Position numbers and translations under genes: made by a program. This document shows, piece after piece, positions 10,029 through 18,786 of a stretch of DNA of 64,000 nucleotides. Below the pieces are notes generated by a model. The model made no database searches. It was not told the origin of the DNA and saw only the letters and a list, made by a program, of their open reading frames with translations. Origin of the DNA: Oceanococcus sp. HetDA_MAG_MS8. GTDB lineage: Bacteria; Pseudomonadota; Gammaproteobacteria; Nevskiales; Oceanococcaceae. Position 1 is the first letter of the stretch; the number at the start of each line of letters is the position of its first letter. The DNA lies in the NCBI GenBank assembly GCA_019192445.1, contig JAHCMK010000002.1, positions 434,001 to 498,000 of the forward strand. Reading direction: 5' to 3'.

Positions 10029-10079
10029 AACCGATACCTCAGTGCCAAGATCGTCGACCAAATAGGCATACTACGTGGC

Positions 10080-11933
10080 ATGAACACACTCTGGCATCGA
10101 TTGTTCTGCGCTGGTCTTTTGCTGCTCCTACTGGGCTGTAGCAATCTACCGGCCAGATCTGGCAGCGTCACGAGCCCCACACAGAGCACCGCGCCGGCCA
10201 CGGGCGAGCTAACGCCGGAGCAGCAACGCCAACGGGCCAAGGAGCTAGAGTCGGCGGCAGAGCTCGCCACCGAGGCGCAGGAGCGCTTCAACAACTTGGT
10301 CGAAGCAGGCTGGCTCTATGGGCAAGCCGCAGCAGCGGACGATCTTCTCCGCATTCTAGACCGCCTGGGCGCCATCACTGCGGTAAGCAGCAGCGAGATG
10401 CAGTGGCAAATTCGGGTGCTGCAAGCACGCTGGCATATCTTGCGTCGCGAACCACTCCTGGCCTTAAGTCGCATCCAAAGCGCCGCTCCCGCCATTGATG
10501 TGCGTTGGCGGTTTTATACCGCTTTGACCCGCGCGCTAGCCCTAGAGCAGCTCCAAGATGGTGTGTCTGCCATCCAAGCTTTGGTGGCGGCCGCCCAACC
10601 TCCATTGTCAGCACCACTGGAAGCGCAGCGCGTCGCGCGCATTCATCAACTCCTGCAAAGTACGGATTTGTATTGGTTGGAGCCGACTCGTGGCCTCAAC
10701 CCAACTGTGCGCGGCTGGCTGGACTTAGGTGAAATTGGCCGCAAGTTATGGCCCGACTCGCAAAGCCTAGAACAAGCGCTCAATGGCTGGAAGCGTAGTT
10801 ACCCCCGGCATCCTGGCATGGATCTGATCGATGACCTGGGCCAGCAAGCTCAGGCACTGCTCGCCGACGCGCCCAGCCACATTGGTCTGCTCTTACCACT
10901 CAGCGGACGCTTGGCGGAACCCGCTGCAGCCATCCGGGACGGCTTCATGGCGGCGTATTTCAATCGCGGCGAAAACCGATTACGGGTGGATGTCTTCGAT
11001 ACCCACGCCCGCGGCGCTAAGGCCGCCTTTGATGAGGCGGTTGCGGCAGGCGTCGATTTGATTGTTGGCCCCCTACAACGAGACTCAGTGCAGCAAACGC
11101 TGCAACACAATGCCTTCCAGCTTCCGCAACTGGCCTTGAATGCGGCGCCACAGGGCTACGCGCAGCGGCCCTGGTTGCTGAGCTTAGCCCTCCCCCCAGA
11201 AGACGATGCCGCCAGCGCCGCGCGTCTTGCCCTGGCCCAAGGACATACTCGCTTGGTGGCCTTGCGTGCAGACTCAGACTGGGCCGCGAGAGCGGTACAA
11301 GCCTTGGAGGACAGTCTGCTATTGGAAGGAGGCAGTCTCCTGGATAGCATGCGTTTCGAGTCCACCAGCGAAAGCTACCCGCAGGCCATCCAAGCCGTGC
11401 TGCAGCTAGAACGTAGCCGGGATCGTGCGCAGCGCGTACAGCGCACCCTCGGCCGTGATATCGAGTTTGAAACCATCCGCCGCCAGGACGCCGATGCCCT
11501 GTTTTTAGCAGCCGGCCTGGACGACGCCCGGCAAATACGGCCGCAAATCAAGTTCTACCAAGCCGCAGATCTTCCCATCTACGCCAGTGGTCGGCTTTTT
11601 GATGGTCAGGTTGATGAGGCGGAACGCGACCTCAACGGTGTGTACTTCTGCTCTAGCCCCTGGCTGCTAGGCTCTAATGAAAACTGGCGGGCCCAGCGTC
11701 AGCAGTTTCAGGAATGGGATGCCGCTGCGGACAGCCGCTGGGCTCGATTTCATGCCCTGGGGCACGATGCGTACTTGCTGGCCACGCAGGCCCGAGCAGG
11801 ACGTTGGCCCAGCAATGTGGTTGTCAGTGGCGCCAGTGGCGATTTCCACTTGCTAGGACGCGCTAGGCCAGAGCGGCGACTCCCATGCGCCGTTTTTCGG
11901 GAAGGTCGCCCGGAGGTGGTCGCCCAGCCGTGA
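10080..11933 (+). CDS. lpoA: Penicillin-binding protein activator lipoprotein LpoA
   Basis: Outer-membrane lipoprotein that reaches through the periplasm to stimulate PBP1A. 617 residues. The lipoprotein signal ends in the lipobox LLGC with lipidated Cys20. A helical TPR-like N-terminal half (about 40-260) is followed by a periplasmic-binding-protein-like domain beginning IGLLLPLSGRLAEPA (about 264) with VGPLQRDSV further on. The neighbourhood (rsmI divergent, yraN downstream) matches other gammaproteobacteria. Its 3' end overlaps yraN by 49 bases. Confidence 0.92.
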   Translation: MNTLWHRLFCAGLLLLLLGCSNLPARSGSVTSPTQSTAPATGELTPEQQRQRAKELESAAELATEAQERFNNLVEAGWLYGQAAAADDLLRILDRLGAITAVSSSEMQWQIRVLQARWHILRREPLLALSRIQSAAPAIDVRWRFYTALTRALALEQLQDGVSAIQALVAAAQPPLSAPLEAQRVARIHQLLQSTDLYWLEPTRGLNPTVRGWLDLGEIGRKLWPDSQSLEQALNGWKRSYPRHPGMDLIDDLGQQAQALLADAPSHIGLLLPLSGRLAEPAAAIRDGFMAAYFNRGENRLRVDVFDTHARGAKAAFDEAVAAGVDLIVGPLQRDSVQQTLQHNAFQLPQLALNAAPQGYAQRPWLLSLALPPEDDAASAARLALAQGHTRLVALRADSDWAARAVQALEDSLLLEGGSLLDSMRFESTSESYPQAIQAVLQLERSRDRAQRVQRTLGRDIEFETIRRQDADALFLAAGLDDARQIRPQIKFYQAADLPIYASGRLFDGQVDEAERDLNGVYFCSSPWLLGSNENWRAQRQQFQEWDAAADSRWARFHALGHDAYLLATQARAGRWPSNVVVSGASGDFHLLGRARPERRLPCAVFREGRPEVVAQP

Positions 11934-12271
11934 TCTGCGGCGCCGCAGCCGAACAGGAGGCCCTCAGCTGGCTCCGTCAGCGGGGCTTGGTACTGGTGCA
12001 ACAAAACTATCACTGCCGCGGCGGCGAAATCGATCTCATCATGCGCGACCAGCAGACCCTGGTCTTTGTTGAAGTTCGCGCGCGGGCAGCTGGGAGTATG
12101 GTCCGGGCTGAGGACAGCATCGACGCGCGCAAGCAGCTGCGCATAGGCCGGGCCGTGCGCCACTACTTAGCGCAGCACCCCGCTGCGGCTGATCAATATC
12201 TGCGCGTGGACGTGCTGGCTCATAACGGGCAGCAATGGCGTTGGCTTAAGCATGTTATGGAGTTTGCATGA
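11885..12271 (+). CDS. yraN: YraN/UPF0102 family endonuclease-like protein
   Basis: Small protein of the UPF0102 family, which has a Holliday-junction-resolvase-like PD-(D/E)XK fold; its cellular role is not settled. 128 residues. The signature GGEIDLIMRDQQTLVFVEVR (about 41-60) holds the acidic pair and the E-x-R/K element. The ATG at 11885 lies inside lpoA (49-base overlap); the conserved region begins near AAEQEALSWL, so a slightly later start cannot be excluded. Its stop overlaps the next gene's ATG by four bases. Confidence 0.88.
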   Translation: MRRFSGRSPGGGRPAVICGAAAEQEALSWLRQRGLVLVQQNYHCRGGEIDLIMRDQQTLVFVEVRARAAGSMVRAEDSIDARKQLRIGRAVRHYLAQHPAAADQYLRVDVLAHNGQQWRWLKHVMEFA

Positions 12272-13638
12272 GCGAGTGGGCAGACCTGGAAGCAAGCTTG
12301 CAGGGTGATGTGTTGACTGATCCGGCGGATTGCTTGGCCTATGGTTTTGACAATTCCCGCCGTGAGCAAAATCCTGCCGCGGTGGTAATAGCCAATCATG
12401 CCCAAGATGTGCAAGCCGCCGTTCGCTGGTGTGCACGGCATCAGCGGCCACTGACGGTACGCGGCCGCGGCACCAACACGGTCGGTGCCAGCGTGCCCCT
12501 CGCACGTGGGCTGGTCTTGAGTATGGAGCGCATGGACCGGGTCATCGACTATCAGCCTGCGGACCGCTACATCGAGGTGGAAGCCGGAATAGTTAACCAA
12601 GCCGTCCAGGACCACGTGGCCCCTGACGGCCTGTTCTGGGCCCCAGACCCCACAAGCGCCCCTTATTCCAGTGTTGGCGGCAACCTGGGTTGTAATGCCG
12701 GTGGCCCCAAGGCCGTACGGTATGGAACCTGCCGGGATAACGTGTTGGGCCTGAGCGCAGTGATTGGCAATGGCGAGCTCATTCGCGTGGGTGCGAGGAC
12801 CACCAAAGCCGTGGTGGGGTTGGATTTGACCCGCTTACTGGTGGGGTCAGAGGGCACCTTGGGCATTATCACCTCGGCAGTGCTGCGCCTCACTCCGCGG
12901 CCGGCGGCCAGGCGAGCAGCGCGCATCGAGTTTGCGTCTGTGGCCGCCGCTGCGCAGGGCGTCGCTACGCTGCTCAGCCAGCCCGTAGGTCCGTCGGTGT
13001 GCGAGTTTTTAGATGATCGCGCCGTTGGGCTGATCCGCGACGATGTGGCCTTGGACGATGACACCCAGGCGGTACTACTGGTGGAGTGTCATGCCGATCA
13101 CGCCCAATTGCACAGCATCACCCAAGCCTGGAAGCAGACTTTGGGATCGTCTTTTTGCGCCTGGGAGGACAGCGACGACCCCTCCGAGATGCTGGCCTTA
13201 TGGGCTGCGCGTAAAGCGCTATCGCCGCGGCTTCGTCGCCTGGCCCCCAACAAAACCAACGAAGATGTCGTGGTGCCGGTATCCAAAATCCCCCAGCTGG
13301 TCGCCACGGTCGCCGGGCTTTCAGAGCGGCATGGCATCCCTATTGTGTGTTTTGGCCATGCCGGCAATGGCAACTTGCATGTCAATTTGATGTACGACAA
13401 AAACAACCCGGCGCAACTGGCCGAACATGACCAATGCTTGGAAGGCGTGTTCAGAGCAGCGCTAGAGTGCGGCGGCAGCCTCTCGGGCGAGCATGGAGTG
13501 GGCCTGGCCAAACGCGACTTTGTGCATTGGGAGTTGGACCCAGCAACTTTGGCTGCAATGCGTAGCGTCAAACATGCGCTGGACCCGCACGGCATTCTCA
13601 ACCCCGATAAAGGTCTGCCGCCAGTCGCTCCTGACTAA
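12268..13638 (+). CDS. FAD-binding oxidoreductase, GlcD / D-lactate dehydrogenase family
   Basis: Flavoprotein of the VAO/PCMH superfamily, likely oxidising a 2-hydroxy acid such as D-lactate or glycolate. 456 residues. The N-terminal FAD domain contains PLTVRGRGTNTVGA, SVGGNLGCNAGG and LVGSEGTLGIIT. The C-terminal cap carries CFGHAGNGNLHVN and LSGEHGVGLAKR, conserved in GlcD/Dld-type enzymes. The substrate cannot be set from sequence. The start ATG overlaps yraN by four bases. No GlcE/GlcF partner is adjacent, so it may act as a single-subunit enzyme. Confidence 0.85.
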   Translation: MSEWADLEASLQGDVLTDPADCLAYGFDNSRREQNPAAVVIANHAQDVQAAVRWCARHQRPLTVRGRGTNTVGASVPLARGLVLSMERMDRVIDYQPADRYIEVEAGIVNQAVQDHVAPDGLFWAPDPTSAPYSSVGGNLGCNAGGPKAVRYGTCRDNVLGLSAVIGNGELIRVGARTTKAVVGLDLTRLLVGSEGTLGIITSAVLRLTPRPAARRAARIEFASVAAAAQGVATLLSQPVGPSVCEFLDDRAVGLIRDDVALDDDTQAVLLVECHADHAQLHSITQAWKQTLGSSFCAWEDSDDPSEMLALWAARKALSPRLRRLAPNKTNEDVVVPVSKIPQLVATVAGLSERHGIPIVCFGHAGNGNLHVNLMYDKNNPAQLAEHDQCLEGVFRAALECGGSLSGEHGVGLAKRDFVHWELDPATLAAMRSVKHALDPHGILNPDKGLPPVAPD

Positions 13639-13784
13639 CTCATTCGGGTGCTTTGGCTTTTCGCCTCATGTCAGCCACTGACACCGCACGAAGACCTGCC
13701 ACGTCAGCTTCTAGCGGCCGCTCGCGGCGCGTCGTGGCTGCTAATGATTGCGTGCGCGCTTGGCAGCTCGTTGATCGCTGGCAG

Positions 13785-14195
13785 CTACTTGACCACTTTG
13801 AGATGACTGCCGCGTGGCGGCGGTGGAGCATCCGGTGGGGGCTCATCCGGGGCCTCAGTGGATTGCGCCTCGGCCTTCAGTTCAGGCGGGAAAATCATAC
13901 CCTCGCCGCTCTCGCGCACGACAAAGGCCTCAATGCTATCCAGGGGCAGTTGCAGGCGAAAAATCTCACCAGAGAACCGGGCCAGCGCGCGCACACCCCA
14001 GGCCGATATATCGCGCTCACGCGTCGCTCGCTGACTAATGTTCAGGCTGATTTTGCCGTCTTCAACCCCGCTGGGTGGCACTTGCACCCCGGCATGTTCA
14101 GCGTTGACTAACACCATCGGCGTCCAGCCATTGTCCTCGGCCCAGTCGCATAGGGCTCGCAGCAAATAGGGTTTGCGAGGAATTGTCTCGCTCAT
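13785..14195 (-). CDS. sspB: ClpXP protease specificity-enhancing factor SspB
   Basis: Adaptor that binds ssrA-tagged proteins and delivers them to ClpXP. 136 residues: a folded substrate-binding domain (about 1-110), a Pro/Glu-rich flexible linker (APDEPPPDAPPPP) and the C-terminal ClpX-docking tail ending HLKVVK, which resembles the LRVVK end of E. coli SspB. The gene directly follows sspA with no gap, as in other gammaproteobacteria, and is convergent with the flavoprotein gene. Confidence 0.93.
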   Translation of the reverse strand: MSETIPRKPYLLRALCDWAEDNGWTPMVLVNAEHAGVQVPPSGVEDGKISLNISQRATRERDISAWGVRALARFSGEIFRLQLPLDSIEAFVVRESGEGMIFPPELKAEAQSTEAPDEPPPDAPPPPRGSHLKVVK

Positions 14196-14801
14196 TTATA
14201 CGGCTCCTAGCGCGCGTTCGGCCCGCGTTAAGCTGGTTTGAAACGCTGGTCGCTGGCTCATGCGCTGCGCATAAGCACGTAGCGTTGCGCAGCTTGCAGG
14301 CCAGCTGTATGCGTAAGTTTTCAAGCGCCACAACATAGGCATCAAGTAAATGTCGGCCAAGCTGAGACTGGTTCCTAACAAGAATTTACGCTGACCTAGC
14401 AGGCTGTCGAAGCCTACCAGCGCCGCAGCGATGGTCTTCTTGCTGGCCCCGCCCTCCAGAGGGTCTTCCAAGTCGTCGCGTAAGATTCGCGCGGTCATCC
14501 GCAAACGTGCGCGACCGGCGGGATCACTGGGCATCATCGGCGGGAAGGGATAGCGCTCGTCCAGGTACTCGGCAATGATGTCGATCCCGGCGACGACCAG
14601 ATTCCGCTCGACCAGGGTGGGCAAGTCATGCCGTGCATTGAGGACCAATAAATCCTCATTTTGGTCGCCAGCCTCGACAGCAATCAAATGCATAGCTTCG
14701 ATGCCCTTCTCCGCAATCATCCAGCGCAAGCGCTGGCTGTCGAGGTCCTCTGGACAATGAAACAAGCTGAGCCCGTTTTGTGAAGTACGACTTCGCCCCA
14801 T
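14196..14801 (-). CDS. sspA: Stringent starvation protein A (SspA)
   Basis: Glutathione-S-transferase-fold protein that binds RNA polymerase and modulates stationary-phase and stress transcription. About 201 residues: a thioredoxin-like N-terminal domain (LSLFHCPEDLDSQRLRW; DLPTLVERNLVVAGIDIIAEYLDERYP) and an all-helical C-terminal domain. A GTG at 14804 precedes the ATG at 14801; the ATG is preferred. It is followed by sspB in the usual operon and separated from petABC by an intrinsic terminator. Confidence 0.92.
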   Translation of the reverse strand: MGRSRTSQNGLSLFHCPEDLDSQRLRWMIAEKGIEAMHLIAVEAGDQNEDLLVLNARHDLPTLVERNLVVAGIDIIAEYLDERYPFPPMMPSDPAGRARLRMTARILRDDLEDPLEGGASKKTIAAALVGFDSLLGQRKFLLGTSLSLADIYLMPMLWRLKTYAYSWPASCATLRAYAQRMSQRPAFQTSLTRAERALGAV

Positions 14802-14867
14802 CACACCAGTTTAGCCCGCATAGCCTACAAACTCAGTGAATTGCTGCCGCTGAAGCCTGTAGCACCA

Positions 14868-14900
14868 TAAAAAAAGCGGGCGCTCAATGAGCCGCCCGCT
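14868..14900 (-). terminator. Rho-independent terminator after petABC
   Basis: On the minus strand, AGCGGGCG and CGCCCGCT arms (14900-14875) form a GC-rich stem, with an inner CTC/GAG extension and a short loop. A run of seven T follows (14875-14869). It lies 66 bases downstream of the petC stop and upstream of sspA, so it separates the two transcription units. Confidence 0.85.
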
Positions 14901-14966
14901 GAATAATACTGGCTGCTACACCAGCAATGGCCCGCTTTATGTCATAGAGGGGCCTGATGCAATGCC

Positions 14967-15719
14967 TCAGTGCACGTCTTTCCAGAACTCGCGCTTGATC
15001 ATGTAGGTCAGCGGGATGAGCAGGAAGATGTACAACAAAGCCCACTTACCGCGCGAGTGCATGGTTTCTTTACCAGGCTCTGCAGCGTAGCTCAGGAAGT
15101 TGGTGATATCGCCCACGAAGCGGTCGTATTCCGCAGGGCTGAGCAAACCAGCTTGAACGATCTCAAACTTGGGCCCGCTGTGACCACCATGACCGCCATG
15201 GCCATGGTCCTCTTCTTCCCCATGCGACTCCACAGGCACCTTGTAACCTTCTAATTGACCCAGCACGTGGGGCATAGATGCACCAGCCAACTGCTTGTTG
15301 TTCACGCCCGTAGGCTTGCTGGGGTCTAAGTAAAAGGTCTTCAGGAAGCTGTAAATCCAGTCGGCTCCGCGAGCACGAGCTGTCAGACTCAAGTCCGGCG
15401 GTACCTGGCCAAACCAATTGGCGGCAGCTTCCGAGGGCATGGCGCTCTTGATCGGCTCACCAGGCTTAGTGGAGGTGAACATCAAGTTTTCTTTGAGCAG
15501 CCCTTCAGGAATCTCATTGTCTTCCGCCATACGCCCATAGCGCAGGTACTTCAACGAATGACAGCCGCTGCAGTAGTTCATGAAGTTCGCAGCGCCCCGT
15601 TGTACCGAGGCTTTATTGCTCGTATCCACTTCGTAATGAAGCAGCGCACCACCACCCGCAGCGTGTGCGGCACCGGTCAGGCACAGGATGAGTGTGAGAA
15701 ATAAACCTTGCTTGCTCAT
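14967..15719 (-). CDS. petC: Ubiquinol-cytochrome c reductase, cytochrome c1 subunit
   Basis: Haem c subunit of the bc1 complex, passing electrons from the Rieske protein to soluble cytochrome c in the periplasm. 250 residues. Signal peptide about 1-20 (ends GAAHA). Covalent haem motif CSGCH at 50-54, axial-type Met in ASMPHVL at about 149, and a C-terminal membrane anchor (about 227-242) followed by KREFWKDVH. An unusual His/Glu/Gly-rich stretch lies at about 165-181. The 5' end overlaps petB by four bases. Confidence 0.96.
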   Translation of the reverse strand: MSKQGLFLTLILCLTGAAHAAGGGALLHYEVDTSNKASVQRGAANFMNYCSGCHSLKYLRYGRMAEDNEIPEGLLKENLMFTSTKPGEPIKSAMPSEAAANWFGQVPPDLSLTARARGADWIYSFLKTFYLDPSKPTGVNNKQLAGASMPHVLGQLEGYKVPVESHGEEEDHGHGGHGGHSGPKFEIVQAGLLSPAEYDRFVGDITNFLSYAAEPGKETMHSRGKWALLYIFLLIPLTYMIKREFWKDVH

Positions 15720-16954
15720 GAGGTCACCCGCGACGGCTCTGGCTTGGTGCTATCGATCTTGGAGTAGATCGGCATTAGCAGGAAGAACAGGAAGTAAATC
15801 ACGGTGCCGATGCGCGCCATCAACGTCTTGGTTTCCGACGGCGCTTCAACGCCCAGCCAGCCCAGGACAACGAAGGTCACCGCAAATACGCCCAAGGCGA
15901 TTTTGGTCAGCAGGCCTTTGTAGCGGATGGAGCGCACATTCGAGCGATCCAACCAGGGCAGTGCGAACAAGATGCCAATGGCGGAGAACATCACGATCAC
16001 GCCACCGAGTTTGTCGGGCACGGCGCGCAGCATGGCGTAGTAGGGGGTGAAGTACCACACCGGAGCAATGTGCTCTGGAGTCACTGCCGGGTTCGCCTCG
16101 ACAAAGTTCGGCTTCTCCAGGAAGTAACCACCCATCTCCGGGGCAAAGAAGACAATGGCGAAGAAAAAGGCCAGGAAGACGGCCACACCGAAGATGTCTT
16201 TCACCGTGTAGTAGGGGTGGAAGGCAATCCCATCCAAAGGCACGCCGTTTTCGTCTTTGTTTTTCTTGATATCGATGCCGTCAGGGTTGTTGGAACCCAC
16301 TTCATGCAAGGCCATCAAGTGCGCCACAACCAGCCCGACCAAGACGAAGGGCAGGGCCACAACGTGCAAGGAGAAGAGGCGGTTCAGCGTAGCGTCCGAG
16401 GGCACGTAGTCGCCCTGAACCCAAATCACCAAGTCTTGACCAATGACCGGGATGGCACCGAACAGCGAGATGATCACCTGGGCGCCCCAGTAGCTCATCT
16501 GGCCCCAGGGCAATACATAACCCGCGAAGGCTTCGGCACACAGCACCAAGTAGATCAAACAGCCAAAGATCCAGATCAGCTCCCGCGGTTTACGATAAGA
16601 CCCGTAAAGCAAGGCACGGAACATATGCAGATACACCACAATGAAGAAGGCTGAGGCCCCTGTGGAGTGCAAATAACGGATCAAATCGCCAAAGGGCACA
16701 TCACGCATGATGTACTCCACCGAAGCGAAGGCCTCAGCTGCCGATGGCTTGTAGTGCATGGCCAGGAAAATCCCGGTCAGCAGCTGGTTCACCAAAACCA
16801 AGGTGGCCAGCGATCCGAAGTAGTACCAGAAATTAAAGTTCTTCGGTGCGTAGTACTCGGAGATGTGATCTTTCCAGATCTTGGTCAGCGGGAAGCGATC
16901 ATCGATCCAGCCGACGACACCTGTAGTGCCATGAGGGTTGACTTGAATACCCAT
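15716..16954 (-). CDS. petB: Ubiquinol-cytochrome c reductase, cytochrome b subunit
   Basis: Core membrane subunit of the bc1 complex, carrying two b haems and the quinol oxidation and quinone reduction sites. 412 residues with about eight transmembrane helices. The family motifs are present: haem-ligand His pairs in helices B and D (LHSTGASAFFIVVYLHMFR; LFSLHVVALPFVLVGLVVAH), GYVLPWGQMSYWGA (cd1 region), and PEH-A-PVWYFTPYYA (ef loop). It is encoded between petA and petC with a two-base gap and a four-base overlap. Confidence 0.97.
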   Translation of the reverse strand: MGIQVNPHGTTGVVGWIDDRFPLTKIWKDHISEYYAPKNFNFWYYFGSLATLVLVNQLLTGIFLAMHYKPSAAEAFASVEYIMRDVPFGDLIRYLHSTGASAFFIVVYLHMFRALLYGSYRKPRELIWIFGCLIYLVLCAEAFAGYVLPWGQMSYWGAQVIISLFGAIPVIGQDLVIWVQGDYVPSDATLNRLFSLHVVALPFVLVGLVVAHLMALHEVGSNNPDGIDIKKNKDENGVPLDGIAFHPYYTVKDIFGVAVFLAFFFAIVFFAPEMGGYFLEKPNFVEANPAVTPEHIAPVWYFTPYYAMLRAVPDKLGGVIVMFSAIGILFALPWLDRSNVRSIRYKGLLTKIALGVFAVTFVVLGWLGVEAPSETKTLMARIGTVIYFLFFLLMPIYSKIDSTKPEPSRVTS

Positions 16955-16956
16955 TG

Positions 16957-17550
16957 TTAAGCTACCTCCGTATCTTCACCGACAACAATGGTGTTGTCGT
17001 CTACGTAACGGTACGGGGGAATGGGCATGTTTAGAGGCGCAGGAACGCCCTTGTAAACCCGTCCCGCGAGGTCAAACTTGGAACCGTGGCAGGGGCAGAA
17101 AAAGCCGCCTAGCCAATCTTTACCCAAATCTTCAGCTGGGTAATCCGGGCGGAAAGTCGGCGAGCAGCCCAAGTGCGTACAACGACCCACCATCACCAGA
17201 ACTTCGGGCCTTAGAGCCCGCGACTGGTTTTGGGCGTATTCCGGCTGTTGGTCTTGCTCGGAGGCCGGATCGCTGAGTTTGGGCTCGATCTTGTCGAGGT
17301 TACTCAACATTTCCGGCGTACGGCGAACCACCCACACTGGGCTTCCGCGCCAAGTGGTGATCAGCAGCTGGCCTTCTTCCAGCTTGGAAATGTCGACCGT
17401 CACCGGAGCCCCAAGCGCTTTGGCGCGTTCACTGGGTGCCATAGACGCCAAGAATGGACGCGCGGCTGCCACCACACCTACACCACCCACGGCGACTCCG
17501 GTCAGGGTTAAGAAGCGACGCTTGCTATCGTCGACGCCTGCTGTGCTCAT
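16957..17550 (-). CDS. petA: Ubiquinol-cytochrome c reductase, Rieske iron-sulfur subunit
   Basis: Rieske [2Fe-2S] protein that takes the first electron from ubiquinol. 197 residues. The N-terminus KRRFLTLTGVAVGGVGVVA is a twin-arginine-like membrane anchor/signal. The cluster motifs are CTHLGC (124-129) and CPCHGS (152-157); Cys124, His126, Cys152 and His155 are the expected ligands and the other two cysteines the disulfide. First gene of petABC. The 172-bp gap before hisC should hold its promoter; only a weak extended -10 candidate (TGCTAAAAT at 17665-17657) was noticed. Confidence 0.97.
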   Translation of the reverse strand: MSTAGVDDSKRRFLTLTGVAVGGVGVVAAARPFLASMAPSERAKALGAPVTVDISKLEEGQLLITTWRGSPVWVVRRTPEMLSNLDKIEPKLSDPASEQDQQPEYAQNQSRALRPEVLVMVGRCTHLGCSPTFRPDYPAEDLGKDWLGGFFCPCHGSKFDLAGRVYKGVPAPLNMPIPPYRYVDDNTIVVGEDTEVA

Positions 17551-17723
17551 TCACGCACTCCCGGTACAAACCCATACGGGCCTGTTCATCGTTTCGTTTA
17601 AGGATTGGATGCGGAGCGTCCACGGACCCAAGCCGCAATCCCCGCAAAGCCGCGTGATTTTAGCACGCACTGCAGCACGGAGCATGGCGCGGCCCTGAGG
17701 CAGGCTCGCATCAGGCTAGAGGG

Positions 17724-18773
17724 CTAGGTCAGCTTGGCCCAAGCCGCAGCCAGAGCGCGATTTTCCTCCGGCGTGCCCACGCTAACGCGTAAACAATGCT
17801 CGAGCTGAGGATGGCCCCCATGCAGACACTTGACCAAAATGCGATCTGCATCTCGCAGCTGTGCATGCCAAGCGGGCGCATCCGGTACACGCAGCAGCAG
17901 GAAGTTCGCGGCGCTGGGAAACACCGTCACATCTGGCCTAGCCAGCGCTTGAGCCAACCAGGAGCGCTGCTCTTTCAGCACCTCAACCTGCGCCGCAAAG
18001 GCTTGCGCATGCTGCAGGCAGAGCAGACCGAGCTCCTGGCTCAACACATTGGTGTTGTAGGGCGGCCGCACTTTCTCGAGTTGCTCGCAGACCGCAGGCG
18101 CTGCCTGCACGAAGCCTAAGCGCAGCCCGGCAAGGCCCCACTTCGACAGGGTTCGCAGCAACACCACATTAGGCGCTTGGCTTGCAATCGCCGCTCCGTC
18201 CTGGTCCGCGTAGGGAATGTAGGCCTGATCCAAGACAAACAAGCCCGGACAGGCTGCCGCTAAGCGCAGAATATCCGCTTCGGAATAGAGGTTGCCCGTA
18301 GGGTTATTCGGGCTGGCCAGGAAAAACAGCGCTGGCTGCTCGCGCTCAATAGCGGCCAAAGTGGCGTCCATATCCAGGCTAAAATCAGGCTGCAGGGGCA
18401 CAGCTTGATAGTTGAGCCCTAAGGCCTGCGCGCTATGGCGGTACATCACAAAGCAGGGCTCCGGCGCCAACACACAGGCACCGGGGCGCAGCACAGCCGT
18501 CATCAGCAAGCTGATTAATTCATCCGAGCCATTGCCCAACACACAGGCATAGCCTGGCGGCGCTGGGAATTCCGCCGCCAGAGCCTCCTTTAAAGCCTGA
18601 CCCGCAGCATCGGGGTAGCGATTGGTTGGCAAAGCCGCCACACGCTGAGCAAAGGCCTGCACCACCTCTGGCGGCAAGCCAAAGGGGTTTTCCATGGCGT
18701 CCAGCTTGATCAAGCCCGTACTGGACGGCACCTGATAGGGCTGCATCTGCTCTAGGGCCGGATTCCACTGCAT
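17724..18773 (-). CDS. hisC: Histidinol-phosphate aminotransferase (HisC)
   Basis: PLP enzyme converting imidazole-acetol phosphate plus glutamate to histidinol phosphate. About 349 residues. Fold type I aminotransferase motifs: NPFGLPPEV, LGNGSDELI, LASPNNPTGN, and the PLP lysine in LRTLSKWGLAGLRLG. The frame opens at a GTG at 18779; the ATG at 18773 is preferred because AAGG lies 7 bases before it. Last gene of the murA-hisG-hisD-hisC run, 7-13 bases after hisD. Confidence 0.95.
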   Translation of the reverse strand: MQWNPALEQMQPYQVPSSTGLIKLDAMENPFGLPPEVVQAFAQRVAALPTNRYPDAAGQALKEALAAEFPAPPGYACVLGNGSDELISLLMTAVLRPGACVLAPEPCFVMYRHSAQALGLNYQAVPLQPDFSLDMDATLAAIEREQPALFFLASPNNPTGNLYSEADILRLAAACPGLFVLDQAYIPYADQDGAAIASQAPNVVLLRTLSKWGLAGLRLGFVQAAPAVCEQLEKVRPPYNTNVLSQELGLLCLQHAQAFAAQVEVLKEQRSWLAQALARPDVTVFPSAANFLLLRVPDAPAWHAQLRDADRILVKCLHGGHPQLEHCLRVSVGTPEENRALAAAWAKLT

Positions 18774-18786
18774 CGCCACGCCTTAG

